DNA of 64,000 nucleotides from Phytomonospora endophytica (GTDB lineage Bacteria; Actinomycetota; Actinomycetes; Mycobacteriales; Micromonosporaceae), in contig NZ_JACHGT010000002.1 in NCBI RefSeq assembly GCF_014202425.1, forward strand, positions 124,001-188,000, read 5' to 3'. How positions within the stretch are numbered: position 1 is the stretch's first letter; each line of letters opens with the position of its first letter. Made by a program: the position numbers and the translations under genes. Shown in pieces: positions 15,615-23,742 of the stretch. The notes under the pieces are model-generated. The model ran no database searches. It was given only the letters and a program-made list of their open reading frames with translations, and had not been told where the DNA came from.

Positions 15615-18600
15615 TCATTCGAGGGTGGACAAGGCCTCGTACAGCGGCCGGTACAGCTGGCGCACCAGCTCCCGGTCGCCGGCGGGCACGCTGGAGTGAT
15701 CGTCGAAGTAGGGCGTGAGAATGGCCCGCATGCTCACCAGGAGGCTCGTCTCCTCACTGTCGGCATCGGAGTCGTAGGCCTCCCTGGGGAAGAAGGCTGC
15801 GTCGGCAAAGACCACTCGCGTCGGCACGCCGCCGCGAACGGCGCGACCGATGACCTGCCAGATCGTCACCAGCTGGTCCCAGGTGAACGCCACGCGCTCG
15901 GCAGGACCGAGGTTCGACCATGCGAGCTTGCGGGCGAGCAGCCTCCCCCACTGGACCCGGGCTTGTTTGCGGAACTCACGCCCGGCGTCGTCGGGACTGC
16001 CCGCGGCGCGAGCGTCGGCGGCGAAGGCGCTGCCGGTGATCTTGCGCAGGGTCCAATCGTTGAGGGCATGGATCGCCAGATTGATGTCATCAGGACGCGG
16101 GTGAGGCCGGGCGAGGAACAGCACCGAGCCGATGGCGGCCTTCCCGTCGTCGAGAACGATGTTGTGGCCACGCTCGACGGCAAGCAGAGGCGCGATGAGG
16201 ATCTGCCCTTGTCCTTCCGGAAAGCGCGCCACGTCACCGCGCCGCAGGGTCAGCCAGCTGTGGTCGTTGTCGGCGTCGTCAGGGACGAGCTGGACGATCC
16301 GCTCGCGCCACTCCGGCAGCCCGCTGAGGTAGGCGGCGGCCTCCTGGGCCTCGACGTAGGAACCGACCAGAAGCAGGATTCGTTTGCGGTCCAGATCGTC
16401 GATCAGGCTCAGCTCGGCGTCCAACTTGGACTCACCGGCGCCGAGGCCGCCTGGGGGCACCGCGAGACTCTTCAGCATCGCCCGCAGGGCGGCCGGGCGG
16501 TTCTCCGGCCGCTGGCCGGACAGGCTGATGGCCTGTCCCCCACCCTCAGGACGCAGCGGCAGCTTCTCGAAGGTCGACGCGCTGATCGCCGACAGTTCCC
16601 GCTCGTTCGGCCGCAGCACCACCGTGACGGGGACGCCCAGGTGATACCTCGTCGACGTTCCCGCCCAGCTCGTCGCCGACATCAGCAGGACATGGGGCCC
16701 GGGACGCCCGTCGAGTGCGCAGAAGCCGTCGAGACGGCGCAACAACTGCCGCCCGAGTCCCTCGTAACGGAAGAACCGCAGCACACCCCCGGGCTCGCCG
16801 CGCTGTTCGTCGTGAATGAACTGGAAGCCGAGGATGTTGCCCATCGCCGCCTCGGCGAGGATCGGCTCGTAGTCGCGCGGGGGGTAGTGCGACAGGACGT
16901 TGGAGACGGGCTCCAGGTTGAGGATCGACTCCACGGCCCGCCACGACCAGGTGATGAAGTTGAGGCGGTTGTGCAGGGCGGCCAACAGGAGGGTGAACTC
17001 CAGACGAGTGACCTCGCCGGTATCGGCGGCGCGCTCGGGCCCCGCCAGTTCCTCCACGAGAGCGCGCAGACGTCGCGTGGTCTCGTCTGTGCGGCCAGAG
17101 GACAGGAGTTCGAGGGTGACATTCGAGAGCCGGTCGAGGATCTCTTGTTCACCCGGGGCCTCATCGGCGGCTTCACCTACCTGGACCGGGCGGTCGCGGT
17201 AGGCGCTCAAGACGCGGGCGGCGCGGCCGTCGGCCCCCTCACCCCAGTCGGCCAGCAACCGGTGGTGGAGTGTGAACGCGCTGAAGTACTCGATGCGGGC
17301 CCACTCGCGCAGACGCTCGTCCTTGAGGAGCAGCCCGAACACCCGGTTGGCGGCCAGGTTCGCGGTGCCGACGGCGTTGACCCAGTCCTCGACCAACCTG
17401 TTCGACAACTGTGCCCTGGCCAGCCGGACGAGTTCGCGGACGCCGTGGCTGGTGACCTCGTCCAGCCAGGAGTCACCGTGCCGTCCGTAGAGGGTCACGG
17501 CCGGGGCGAAGGCGATGTCGAAGGCCATCTGGACCCGGTCGGCCTCATCGACGATGATGACGTCGCAGCGGCGGGCCATGACCTCCAGGAAGCGGACTCG
17601 CTCGTCGATCTGGTGGGACGGGACACGGCTGTGCAGGGCGCTCGCGGGGTTGCCGACCCACACGTCGGCGTCGACCAGTTGCCGGGCGCCGCGCTGCCGT
17701 GGGCAGTCCGCCCACAGTGGACAGCCGAGTCGGGTTCCGGTGCGCGGATCGGCGTCGGCGTTGACCAGGCCGGTGCAAGGGGCGTCGTTGATCGGAAGCG
17801 GCCGTGCGCCCTCGAAGCCGCGTAGTGCGTCGGCGGGACAGGCGCTGGACAGGTAGTCGAACCCAGGGTGGTCATGGTGCAGCATCGTGGGTTCGCCCGC
17901 GGTGTGGCGTCGCCGGTGCAGGCGGTGGATGTGGCGTTCCCGCGTAGACCGACCGACGATCGGGGCCGTCGGCACGCCGACGCGCGAGAGACGGTCAGTG
18001 ATGTCGAGGGAGTCGGCGACGTCGGCGACGAGGATTCCGACCCGCAGCCCCAGACGGCGAACAAGGTAGAAGGCGAGGATGTCGCGAACGGTGCTCTTGC
18101 CCGCGCCGACCATGCCGACCAAGTGGACGAGCCCGGCAAGGGTGAACTCCCAGTCCCCGTCCTCCTGGAACACAGCGCCGGGATGCTCGCGCACCAAAGT
18201 CTCTACCCGGGCTAGCCGCCGAACCCAGGACCCGGGCCGGATCTCGGGGTCGGCCGCCTCGATCACGTCCATCTCGTGTGCACATGACAGCAGGTCGTCC
18301 TTGGTGACCGTGATCGGTTTCCCGCCGCCGCGAACCGGCGCGTTGAAGTCGTGGCGCTCGGCGGCTCGCAGCGGAAGGTCCTCGGTGAAGTGGACCGCAT
18401 GCTGCCGCTCACCGGCCCGGAACACGTACTCACCAACACCCGCAATTCTCAATGCCCCGGTCCGGTGCGGAGGGGCCGTGTCGAGCAGGTCCCGGTAGCC
18501 GGAGTGCCGTTCCCGGCTGGCGGGGTCTGTGTAAGGCGAGGGCCGCCCGGTGTCGTCGATCCGGAAGGTCCGGACACCGTCGGGGAGTCGCCCGTACCGG

Positions 18601-18890
18601 TCCAGGTTCTCCAGCCACGTCCGCCGGCGGACCGACTGGACATAGCAGCGCAGCCGGGACAGCCGTAGCAACGGGACCGGACCAAGCATGGGCTCGTAGG
18701 CACGGGCGTACGGATAGCCGGTCAGCAAGACCCAGGCGTCCTGGGCCGTCCAGTGCGGCAGGAGATCAACGAGAGCCGAGAGCACGAGTTCGGTGTCGAG
18801 ATACTCGGCGACAGCGAGTCCGGCACCACTCGGCCACCCCGGCCGCAGCTTTCTGGCCTCGCGCTCATGCCAGGACGAGGTGTCACGCAT
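15615..18890 (-). CDS. pPIWI-RE-associated DinG/XPD-type helicase
   Basis: This 1,091-residue SF2 helicase has family-specific N-terminal domains (about 1-240, the Y/Z-type regions of pPIWI-RE islands). The motor then shows Walker A GMVGAGKST at 259-267, DEAD at 448-451, a SAT motif (LMSATSW) and motif VI QVIGRAVRG at about 1012. Between Walker A and B lie Cys351, 372, 390 and 396, the right place and number for the iron-sulfur insert of XPD/DinG helicases. It probably unwinds DNA or R-loops for the PIWI protein. Its ATG overlaps the end of the nuclease gene by eight bases, and it ends 12 bases before the PIWI start. Confidence 0.88.
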   Translation of the reverse strand: MRDTSSWHEREARKLRPGWPSGAGLAVAEYLDTELVLSALVDLLPHWTAQDAWVLLTGYPYARAYEPMLGPVPLLRLSRLRCYVQSVRRRTWLENLDRYGRLPDGVRTFRIDDTGRPSPYTDPASRERHSGYRDLLDTAPPHRTGALRIAGVGEYVFRAGERQHAVHFTEDLPLRAAERHDFNAPVRGGGKPITVTKDDLLSCAHEMDVIEAADPEIRPGSWVRRLARVETLVREHPGAVFQEDGDWEFTLAGLVHLVGMVGAGKSTVRDILAFYLVRRLGLRVGILVADVADSLDITDRLSRVGVPTAPIVGRSTRERHIHRLHRRRHTAGEPTMLHHDHPGFDYLSSACPADALRGFEGARPLPINDAPCTGLVNADADPRTGTRLGCPLWADCPRQRGARQLVDADVWVGNPASALHSRVPSHQIDERVRFLEVMARRCDVIIVDEADRVQMAFDIAFAPAVTLYGRHGDSWLDEVTSHGVRELVRLARAQLSNRLVEDWVNAVGTANLAANRVFGLLLKDERLREWARIEYFSAFTLHHRLLADWGEGADGRAARVLSAYRDRPVQVGEAADEAPGEQEILDRLSNVTLELLSSGRTDETTRRLRALVEELAGPERAADTGEVTRLEFTLLLAALHNRLNFITWSWRAVESILNLEPVSNVLSHYPPRDYEPILAEAAMGNILGFQFIHDEQRGEPGGVLRFFRYEGLGRQLLRRLDGFCALDGRPGPHVLLMSATSWAGTSTRYHLGVPVTVVLRPNERELSAISASTFEKLPLRPEGGGQAISLSGQRPENRPAALRAMLKSLAVPPGGLGAGESKLDAELSLIDDLDRKRILLLVGSYVEAQEAAAYLSGLPEWRERIVQLVPDDADNDHSWLTLRRGDVARFPEGQGQILIAPLLAVERGHNIVLDDGKAAIGSVLFLARPHPRPDDINLAIHALNDWTLRKITGSAFAADARAAGSPDDAGREFRKQARVQWGRLLARKLAWSNLGPAERVAFTWDQLVTIWQVIGRAVRGGVPTRVVFADAAFFPREAYDSDADSEETSLLVSMRAILTPYFDDHSSVPAGDRELVRQLYRPLYEALSTLE

Positions 18891-19965
18891 GTCCCACCGC
18901 CGGCCGGGCAGCCGCCGAAGCGACGAGTTCTGTGACGCCGCACATGGTGAGCTCGGCGGCGACCTCGGGACGACAGTGGCGCCGGAACCGTTCGCGGTAG
19001 TCGATCCGGCCCGTTAGCCGGCGGTCGGGAACCACAAGGAAGAACCGGTTCCAGGCGGGCAAGCGCACCGGAGGTGGAAGGGTGCGTGCCAGGAGCCGAG
19101 CGTCGGCACGGTCTTTGGCGTCGATCGCCCACACGGTGCCGTCAGGGAAGGTGACCCGCACGTCGTATGCATCGAAGGCGGGCCACATCTCCACCGTAAG
19201 CCCGAGCCCGGTGAGAAGGCGTTCCAAGTCGATCTCGACGAGCCCGGGGCCGGTGATGAACAAGCGCATCGGGGCGGTCAGCTGGTGCGGGCGGCGGGCG
19301 GCGGACAGCGCGCTTCCGACGCGAGCGGCCCCACGGTCGCGGCAGCGGTCGAGCTCGCAGGCCCATCCGCCGGCTGCCGGGCGCAGGAGGCACCCGCACC
19401 CCGCACAGATCGCGAAGTCCCCGCTCGGCCCACGATGGGCCGCCGTAGCCGGCAGATACACCGACGGCAGGAGATCGGCCAGTAGGAAGAGCTCGAAATC
19501 ACCGAGCAGATCGTCCAGCTCGGCCCCGGTCAGCACCGGACGCTCAACGAGCAGCCTCCGGAACGCCACATAAGCGCCTGGATCCTCCGCTTCGCGGCAG
19601 CGGGTCAGCGCGGTCAGCATGATCTCGTTCTCGTGCCGCTCGGCGAGTGGGTCCGGGTAGGGCAGGTGCCATTCCCGACAGGCATCGGTCGGGGTGCGGG
19701 TGACCGGGTCGATGAGGAGTTCGGACAGATCCAGTCCGAGGCCCCACTCGGAGGGGGCCGCCGTGGCGGCGAGGCGTACGAGGGCGGGCACGCTCGCCGG
19801 TGGCTCCACTTTTGCCCGCAGGCAGGCGAGGACGAGCAGGTTGTACGCGCGTTGCACCTGGAGCGAGTACACGGGTTCTCCGGGGGCTTCGCGCTCGGAC
19901 AGGTCGACGAACGCGGAGGCCAAGAGGTGAAGCAGGTCGCGCTGGAGCGGCACTGGATCGCTCAT
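18883..19965 (-). CDS. PD-(D/E)XK nuclease of the pPIWI-RE island
   Basis: The 360-residue protein has a helical N-terminal domain. A Cys cluster follows (C187, C190, C192, C203, C208), which could form a zinc ribbon. The C-terminal restriction-endonuclease fold has DAYDVRV (Asp268) and AIDAK (Asp282, Lys284) as the likely D...DxK active site, and a WNRFFLVVPD strand. Size, motifs and position match the REase that accompanies PIWI-RE genes. The ATG overlaps the preceding stop as ATGA. It is predicted to cut invading DNA exposed by the helicase and PIWI partners. Confidence 0.82.
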   Translation of the reverse strand: MSDPVPLQRDLLHLLASAFVDLSEREAPGEPVYSLQVQRAYNLLVLACLRAKVEPPASVPALVRLAATAAPSEWGLGLDLSELLIDPVTRTPTDACREWHLPYPDPLAERHENEIMLTALTRCREAEDPGAYVAFRRLLVERPVLTGAELDDLLGDFELFLLADLLPSVYLPATAAHRGPSGDFAICAGCGCLLRPAAGGWACELDRCRDRGAARVGSALSAARRPHQLTAPMRLFITGPGLVEIDLERLLTGLGLTVEMWPAFDAYDVRVTFPDGTVWAIDAKDRADARLLARTLPPPVRLPAWNRFFLVVPDRRLTGRIDYRERFRRHCRPEVAAELTMCGVTELVASAAARPAVGHA

Positions 19966-21494
19966 GTGCCGCCCTCCGCCGCATCCGGACAGATCACCCG
20001 GTATTGACAGAAGGCGCAGGCCCGGCCGGGGGTCGGCGCGTCGGTGGGGTCGTGGTACCAGTCTTGGACGGCCGCGTGGACCACTTCCCGGGCACGACTG
20101 AGGACATCGGCGTCATCGACGGGTATCGGGTGCAAATCGCGTTCGTCGACGGTGATCTGTTCGAGTTCGATCCGTCGAACCCGGCGGCCGTCGATCCCCG
20201 CTCCGGCCAGCAAGACCGCGAGGGACAACTGCAACGCATCATGCGACTGAAGCGGGTCGCCGTTCCAGACCCGCTCCCGGGTCTTCAGTTCTCGCCACAC
20301 CCACGCGCCGTCCTCCTCGTAGAGGAGGTCGGCCTGTGCATGGACGACGACATCGGCGACCGGGTCATAGACCGTCACTGTGCGGTCCATCCGGGCCGCC
20401 CTCACCGACGGCCCGGCCAGCCAAGGGCAGCGGGGCAAGTGCTGCCGAAGCATCGCCGTGGCAACATCTGACGCGTCGGGCTCCAGTTCGTATCCGGCCC
20501 GAAACCACTCTGCCCGGCTAGCGGGAAGGTCAGCGGCAGTACAAGCCCTGGAGCTGCGATGCAGACCGTCGAGAACCGTGTCCACGGCACGGCCGATCAG
20601 TTCTCGCGTCCCTGGAGCCATGCCAGGAAGATTCCGGCGGTAGAGGTGATCCCGCCGGGGGCAGGCGCCGAAATTGCGGCCGTTGGTCGCCGACCAGGTA
20701 CGGCGGCCCTTGCCGTTCCCCTTAATACCGAGCAGCCCCGGAACCTTCGGAACCGCTGAGCAGTCGCCGATCAGAACGCAGCGGTCACAGTCGCCGCCGG
20801 GTCGCCGGATCAGCGGTTCAATGCGCAGCAGGCGGGACATGCGAGCGCCATGAGCGAGGTACTCCCGTTCCGTCTGCTCCGCTGAGCCTCGGTAGAGGAT
20901 CTCGAGGCGCCCGGTGTCGGCGTAATACTCGGCCACCTCCACCTGCGCGGGCATCCGGGGAATGTCCCGCGGCTGATGGGGCCGCTCGTACCAGGTGCCG
21001 TAAGGCGGAGGGGTTCCTGGGAAGCCCTGAGCGCCAAGGTAGGCGGTCGCGAGCACGCGTTCACGTGGATAGGGCGCACCACCAGCCCGGTACCGGGGTA
21101 GATAGACGCGCACGGCGTCGTAGTTCTCCGTGTAGGCCCAGAGTCCCCAGCCGTACAACTCCCGCCGTTCCAGCGGGACGTGAGCAACCTGTTCGAATCC
21201 GGTCAATCGGTACCCGTCGATGAACGGGTCGGGAAACCGCGCCACCGCCGAACAGAGCCAGCGTCGCTCGATCGGCCCCAGGGACCGGACGCGTCGCATC
21301 CGCTCGACCAGCTCCGGCGGCGTCTCGCCGTTGATGAATCGCTTCTTTACCGCAGTGTGGAGTTCGCCGATGAGCATCGGTTCACCGCTCTTCGGCAGTT
21401 GCGACTCCGGGCGGCGGCGCTGGTGCGCCGGGCAGGTCTCGGCGCCGAACTCGCGAGTGGACAGGCGCAACAGGTTCAGAGACTTCTCCGTCAT
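19962..21494 (-). CDS. Cas4/RecB-like nuclease with two cysteine sets, first gene of the PIWI operon
   Basis: The 510-residue protein ends in a RecB/Cas4-type nuclease: Asp389, E402-L-K404 and Gln422. A C-terminal C493-x2-C496-x5-C502 together with Cys21 near the N-terminus gives the four-Cys pattern of Cas4/AddB iron-sulfur nucleases. A second set sits mid-protein (C236-x2-C239-x5-C245 and C278). It is translationally coupled to the downstream nuclease gene and heads the operon. It is not one of the three genes of the published pPIWI-RE island as I know it. By Cas4 analogy it could process DNA ends or guides, but this is inference. Confidence 0.75.
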   Translation of the reverse strand: MTEKSLNLLRLSTREFGAETCPAHQRRRPESQLPKSGEPMLIGELHTAVKKRFINGETPPELVERMRRVRSLGPIERRWLCSAVARFPDPFIDGYRLTGFEQVAHVPLERRELYGWGLWAYTENYDAVRVYLPRYRAGGAPYPRERVLATAYLGAQGFPGTPPPYGTWYERPHQPRDIPRMPAQVEVAEYYADTGRLEILYRGSAEQTEREYLAHGARMSRLLRIEPLIRRPGGDCDRCVLIGDCSAVPKVPGLLGIKGNGKGRRTWSATNGRNFGACPRRDHLYRRNLPGMAPGTRELIGRAVDTVLDGLHRSSRACTAADLPASRAEWFRAGYELEPDASDVATAMLRQHLPRCPWLAGPSVRAARMDRTVTVYDPVADVVVHAQADLLYEEDGAWVWRELKTRERVWNGDPLQSHDALQLSLAVLLAGAGIDGRRVRRIELEQITVDERDLHPIPVDDADVLSRAREVVHAAVQDWYHDPTDAPTPGRACAFCQYRVICPDAAEGGT

Positions 21495-21503
21495 TCGACC
21501 CCC

Positions 21504-21552
21504 TTGACTGGAAGTACAGGAGACAGTACACAGACTGTGTGAATATCGTCAA
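21504..21552. promoter_or_regulatory. Overlapping divergent promoters with palindromic operator
   Basis: On the minus strand TTGACG (21552-21547), 18 bases, then TACTGT (21528-21523) drives the PIWI operon. On the plus strand TTGACT (21504-21509), 17 bases, then TACACA (21527-21532) can serve the methylase-like gene at 21653. Their -10 regions overlap, so the two probably exclude each other. A 13-bp palindrome, ACACAGACTGTGT (21528-21540), sits in the minus-strand spacer and is a likely operator. Confidence 0.6.
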
Positions 21553-21652
21553 CCCATGTGGTTATGATCGTCATACCCTCCCGGTAGAACCATGGGGACT
21601 TGATCGATGACCTAGGATTTCGCCAGCATCGAGAGGTCGGGAGGCCGCACAT

Positions 21653-23701
21653 ATGGACGCCGTCGAAGCCAGTTCGGCCGACATCGCGCGCCTCGCGAAC
21701 GTCCGTCCCACGGCCGTCAGCAACTGGCGCAAGCGTCACGCCGACTTTCCACGTCCCATTGGAGGCACGGAGTCCAGTCCTCGCTTCGACCTCGACGAGG
21801 TTCTAGCGTGGTTGCGGGAGCAGGGAAAGGCAGTCGCCCTCCCAACAGAGCACGCACTGTTGCAGGCCGTCGCAGCCGCCGCCGAATACACCGGGGTCGC
21901 CGCCGCCCTCAACCACGCGGTTCTCACACTTCTGTACCCGCCGGCTCAGCCCGACCCCGGCGCCCCGGGCACACGACTGCTCGCAGACGTGTGTCAAGCT
22001 CGGCTCAGCTTCACCCAACAGCATCCTGGCCTGCTCTCGCTACCTGAACCCGCCCAGCTTCACACCAGCGAATACGCGGTCATCAGATCGGCGCTGGCGT
22101 TGGCCGACAGCCCTGATCCCAGAACCATCGCCGTCCGACTGATCGAGAAAACTCTGGGCCGCCGTACCGGCTCCCACACACCATCGGCGCCTCTCGCGCG
22201 ACTTCTTGTCGCGCTCGCCTCCGACGACGCGAACGCAATGCTCCTGGATCCGTCATGTGGCGTCGGCGAGGTCCTCCTGGCCGCCGTCGGCAATGCGAAA
22301 CGGCTAGCTGGACAAGTCGGCGATCCTGATGCCGCGCTATTGACCGCCCTGCGACTCACCCTCGCCGGGGCCGCACCATCCATGATGGACATTCATGCCG
22401 TCGACGCACTGCGACGGGAGGTCTTCGGCCCCCGGACGGCACGAGCCATCGCGACGGTCATACCCCCCAACGACCGCGACTGGGCCGCTGAAGGCGCCGG
22501 TGATCGCTTCACCTGGCCGCTAGGTACCCCGTCCAGCCGCGATTCCGAGCTGGCCTGGATACAGCGCACACTGGCGCATCTACGGCCAGAAGGCCACGCG
22601 GCAGTTCTACTCCCGGCGGGGGTGGCTTCACGACCCTCTGGCCGCGCCATTCGCCGTGAGCTTGTGCGAACGGCCGTTATCTCTGCTGTCATATCACTGC
22701 CGCGGGGTTCGGTCGAAGGATCCGCAGCGGCTCCACAGATCTGGATCCTTCAGGCACCGAGCACCGAGCACACCACCGCCCCCAGGCCGGTGCTCATGGT
22801 AGATCTCGCCGAGCGGTCACGACGCGATGGACCGGATTGGTCAGCGATCGAGACCGATGCGTTGGAGGCATGGAGGAGGTTCCAGGCAGACCCGGAGGAT
22901 CCGGCACTCACCGACCACCTCCGCACCGTTCCCGCCAAAGAACTTCTCGACGAACGAGTCGACTTCTCCCCGACCAGGTATCTCACCATCTCAACGTCGC
23001 AAAGATGGCCTGATGAAGCCCGCGATGCCGCCCGCAACGAACTGACCGCACTTCTGTCCGCCCTCAACGAAGGCCTAAGTGGCGACACGCGGTTGGGCCG
23101 CGCGGACCTCCGGTCGGCCGGTTCACGAGAACTCGGTGAACTCGAAGCCGATGACATCATCAGGATCCGGCGTCGGAAGCCCGGAGCCGCAACCACCAGC
23201 GGCCCGGGTGGGAAGGTGCTCCTCCCGGCTGACCTTTCGGATGCACAACCACCGACTTCGGTTTCTCAGATCGACGATCCGAACGCACCCGTCATCCGCC
23301 CTGGAGACGTCCTGGCAACGGTCACCACTTCCATGTTGCACGCCAGGCTCGCCACGGACGACGACCTGGGCGCTCACCTCGGACCGCATGTCGTGATCAT
23401 CCGCACCGACGCAGCGATCCTCGACCCCGGGTACCTGGCCGGGTACCTGGCCGGTGAGCCGGCCGACCGGCAAGTACGCCGAAGCCCCTCACATGGAATC
23501 CACGTTGCGGCGGACCTCCGCCGCATCCGAGTCCCTTTGCCCGAGATTGCAACGCAACGCGAGCTGGCGCTTCATTTTAGGGAACTCCAGCGTCTGTCCT
23601 GGCTTGCTGGAACTCTCGAACGCCGCATGCGAACGTACACCGACGCCACCCGTGACCGACTGCTGGCAGCTGGGACGACGGTCGCGGGGAAAGCGGGGTG
23701 A
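21653..23701 (+). CDS. HTH-N6 methylase-like-HsdS protein with lost NPPY motif
   Basis: The 682-residue protein starts at an ATG nine bases after GGGAGG. The N-terminal HTH (about 8-56) is paralogous to that of the 9632 gene (AVSNWRKRHADFP against AVINWRARHEDFP). SAM motif I is intact (LDPSCGVGE, 198-206). The catalytic motif, expected as NPPY/F, reads IPPN at 270-273, so the Asn needed for base flipping and catalysis is missing. The C-terminal part (about 500-680) is a half HsdS-like recognition domain with PGDVLATV and two closing helices. It is divergent from the PIWI operon and shares its control region. It may bind SAM and DNA but is unlikely to methylate alone. Confidence 0.82.
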   Translation: MDAVEASSADIARLANVRPTAVSNWRKRHADFPRPIGGTESSPRFDLDEVLAWLREQGKAVALPTEHALLQAVAAAAEYTGVAAALNHAVLTLLYPPAQPDPGAPGTRLLADVCQARLSFTQQHPGLLSLPEPAQLHTSEYAVIRSALALADSPDPRTIAVRLIEKTLGRRTGSHTPSAPLARLLVALASDDANAMLLDPSCGVGEVLLAAVGNAKRLAGQVGDPDAALLTALRLTLAGAAPSMMDIHAVDALRREVFGPRTARAIATVIPPNDRDWAAEGAGDRFTWPLGTPSSRDSELAWIQRTLAHLRPEGHAAVLLPAGVASRPSGRAIRRELVRTAVISAVISLPRGSVEGSAAAPQIWILQAPSTEHTTAPRPVLMVDLAERSRRDGPDWSAIETDALEAWRRFQADPEDPALTDHLRTVPAKELLDERVDFSPTRYLTISTSQRWPDEARDAARNELTALLSALNEGLSGDTRLGRADLRSAGSRELGELEADDIIRIRRRKPGAATTSGPGGKVLLPADLSDAQPPTSVSQIDDPNAPVIRPGDVLATVTTSMLHARLATDDDLGAHLGPHVVIIRTDAAILDPGYLAGYLAGEPADRQVRRSPSHGIHVAADLRRIRVPLPEIATQRELALHFRELQRLSWLAGTLERRMRTYTDATRDRLLAAGTTVAGKAG

Positions 23702-23742
23702 GCCAGCCGGCAGGCTGACTGACTGACCCCAGGCTGCCAGCT

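Noticed and set aside
15384-17825. 813-codon plus-strand frame opposite the helicase
   Set aside because: Helicase motifs on the minus strand are clear. The plus-strand product has no recognisable domain and shadow-like composition.
1-23742. Complete DISARM or BREX system
   Set aside because: The first methylase could belong to either type, but no DrmA/DrmB, PglZ, BrxC or similar proteins are in the window. Only upstream sequence could settle it.
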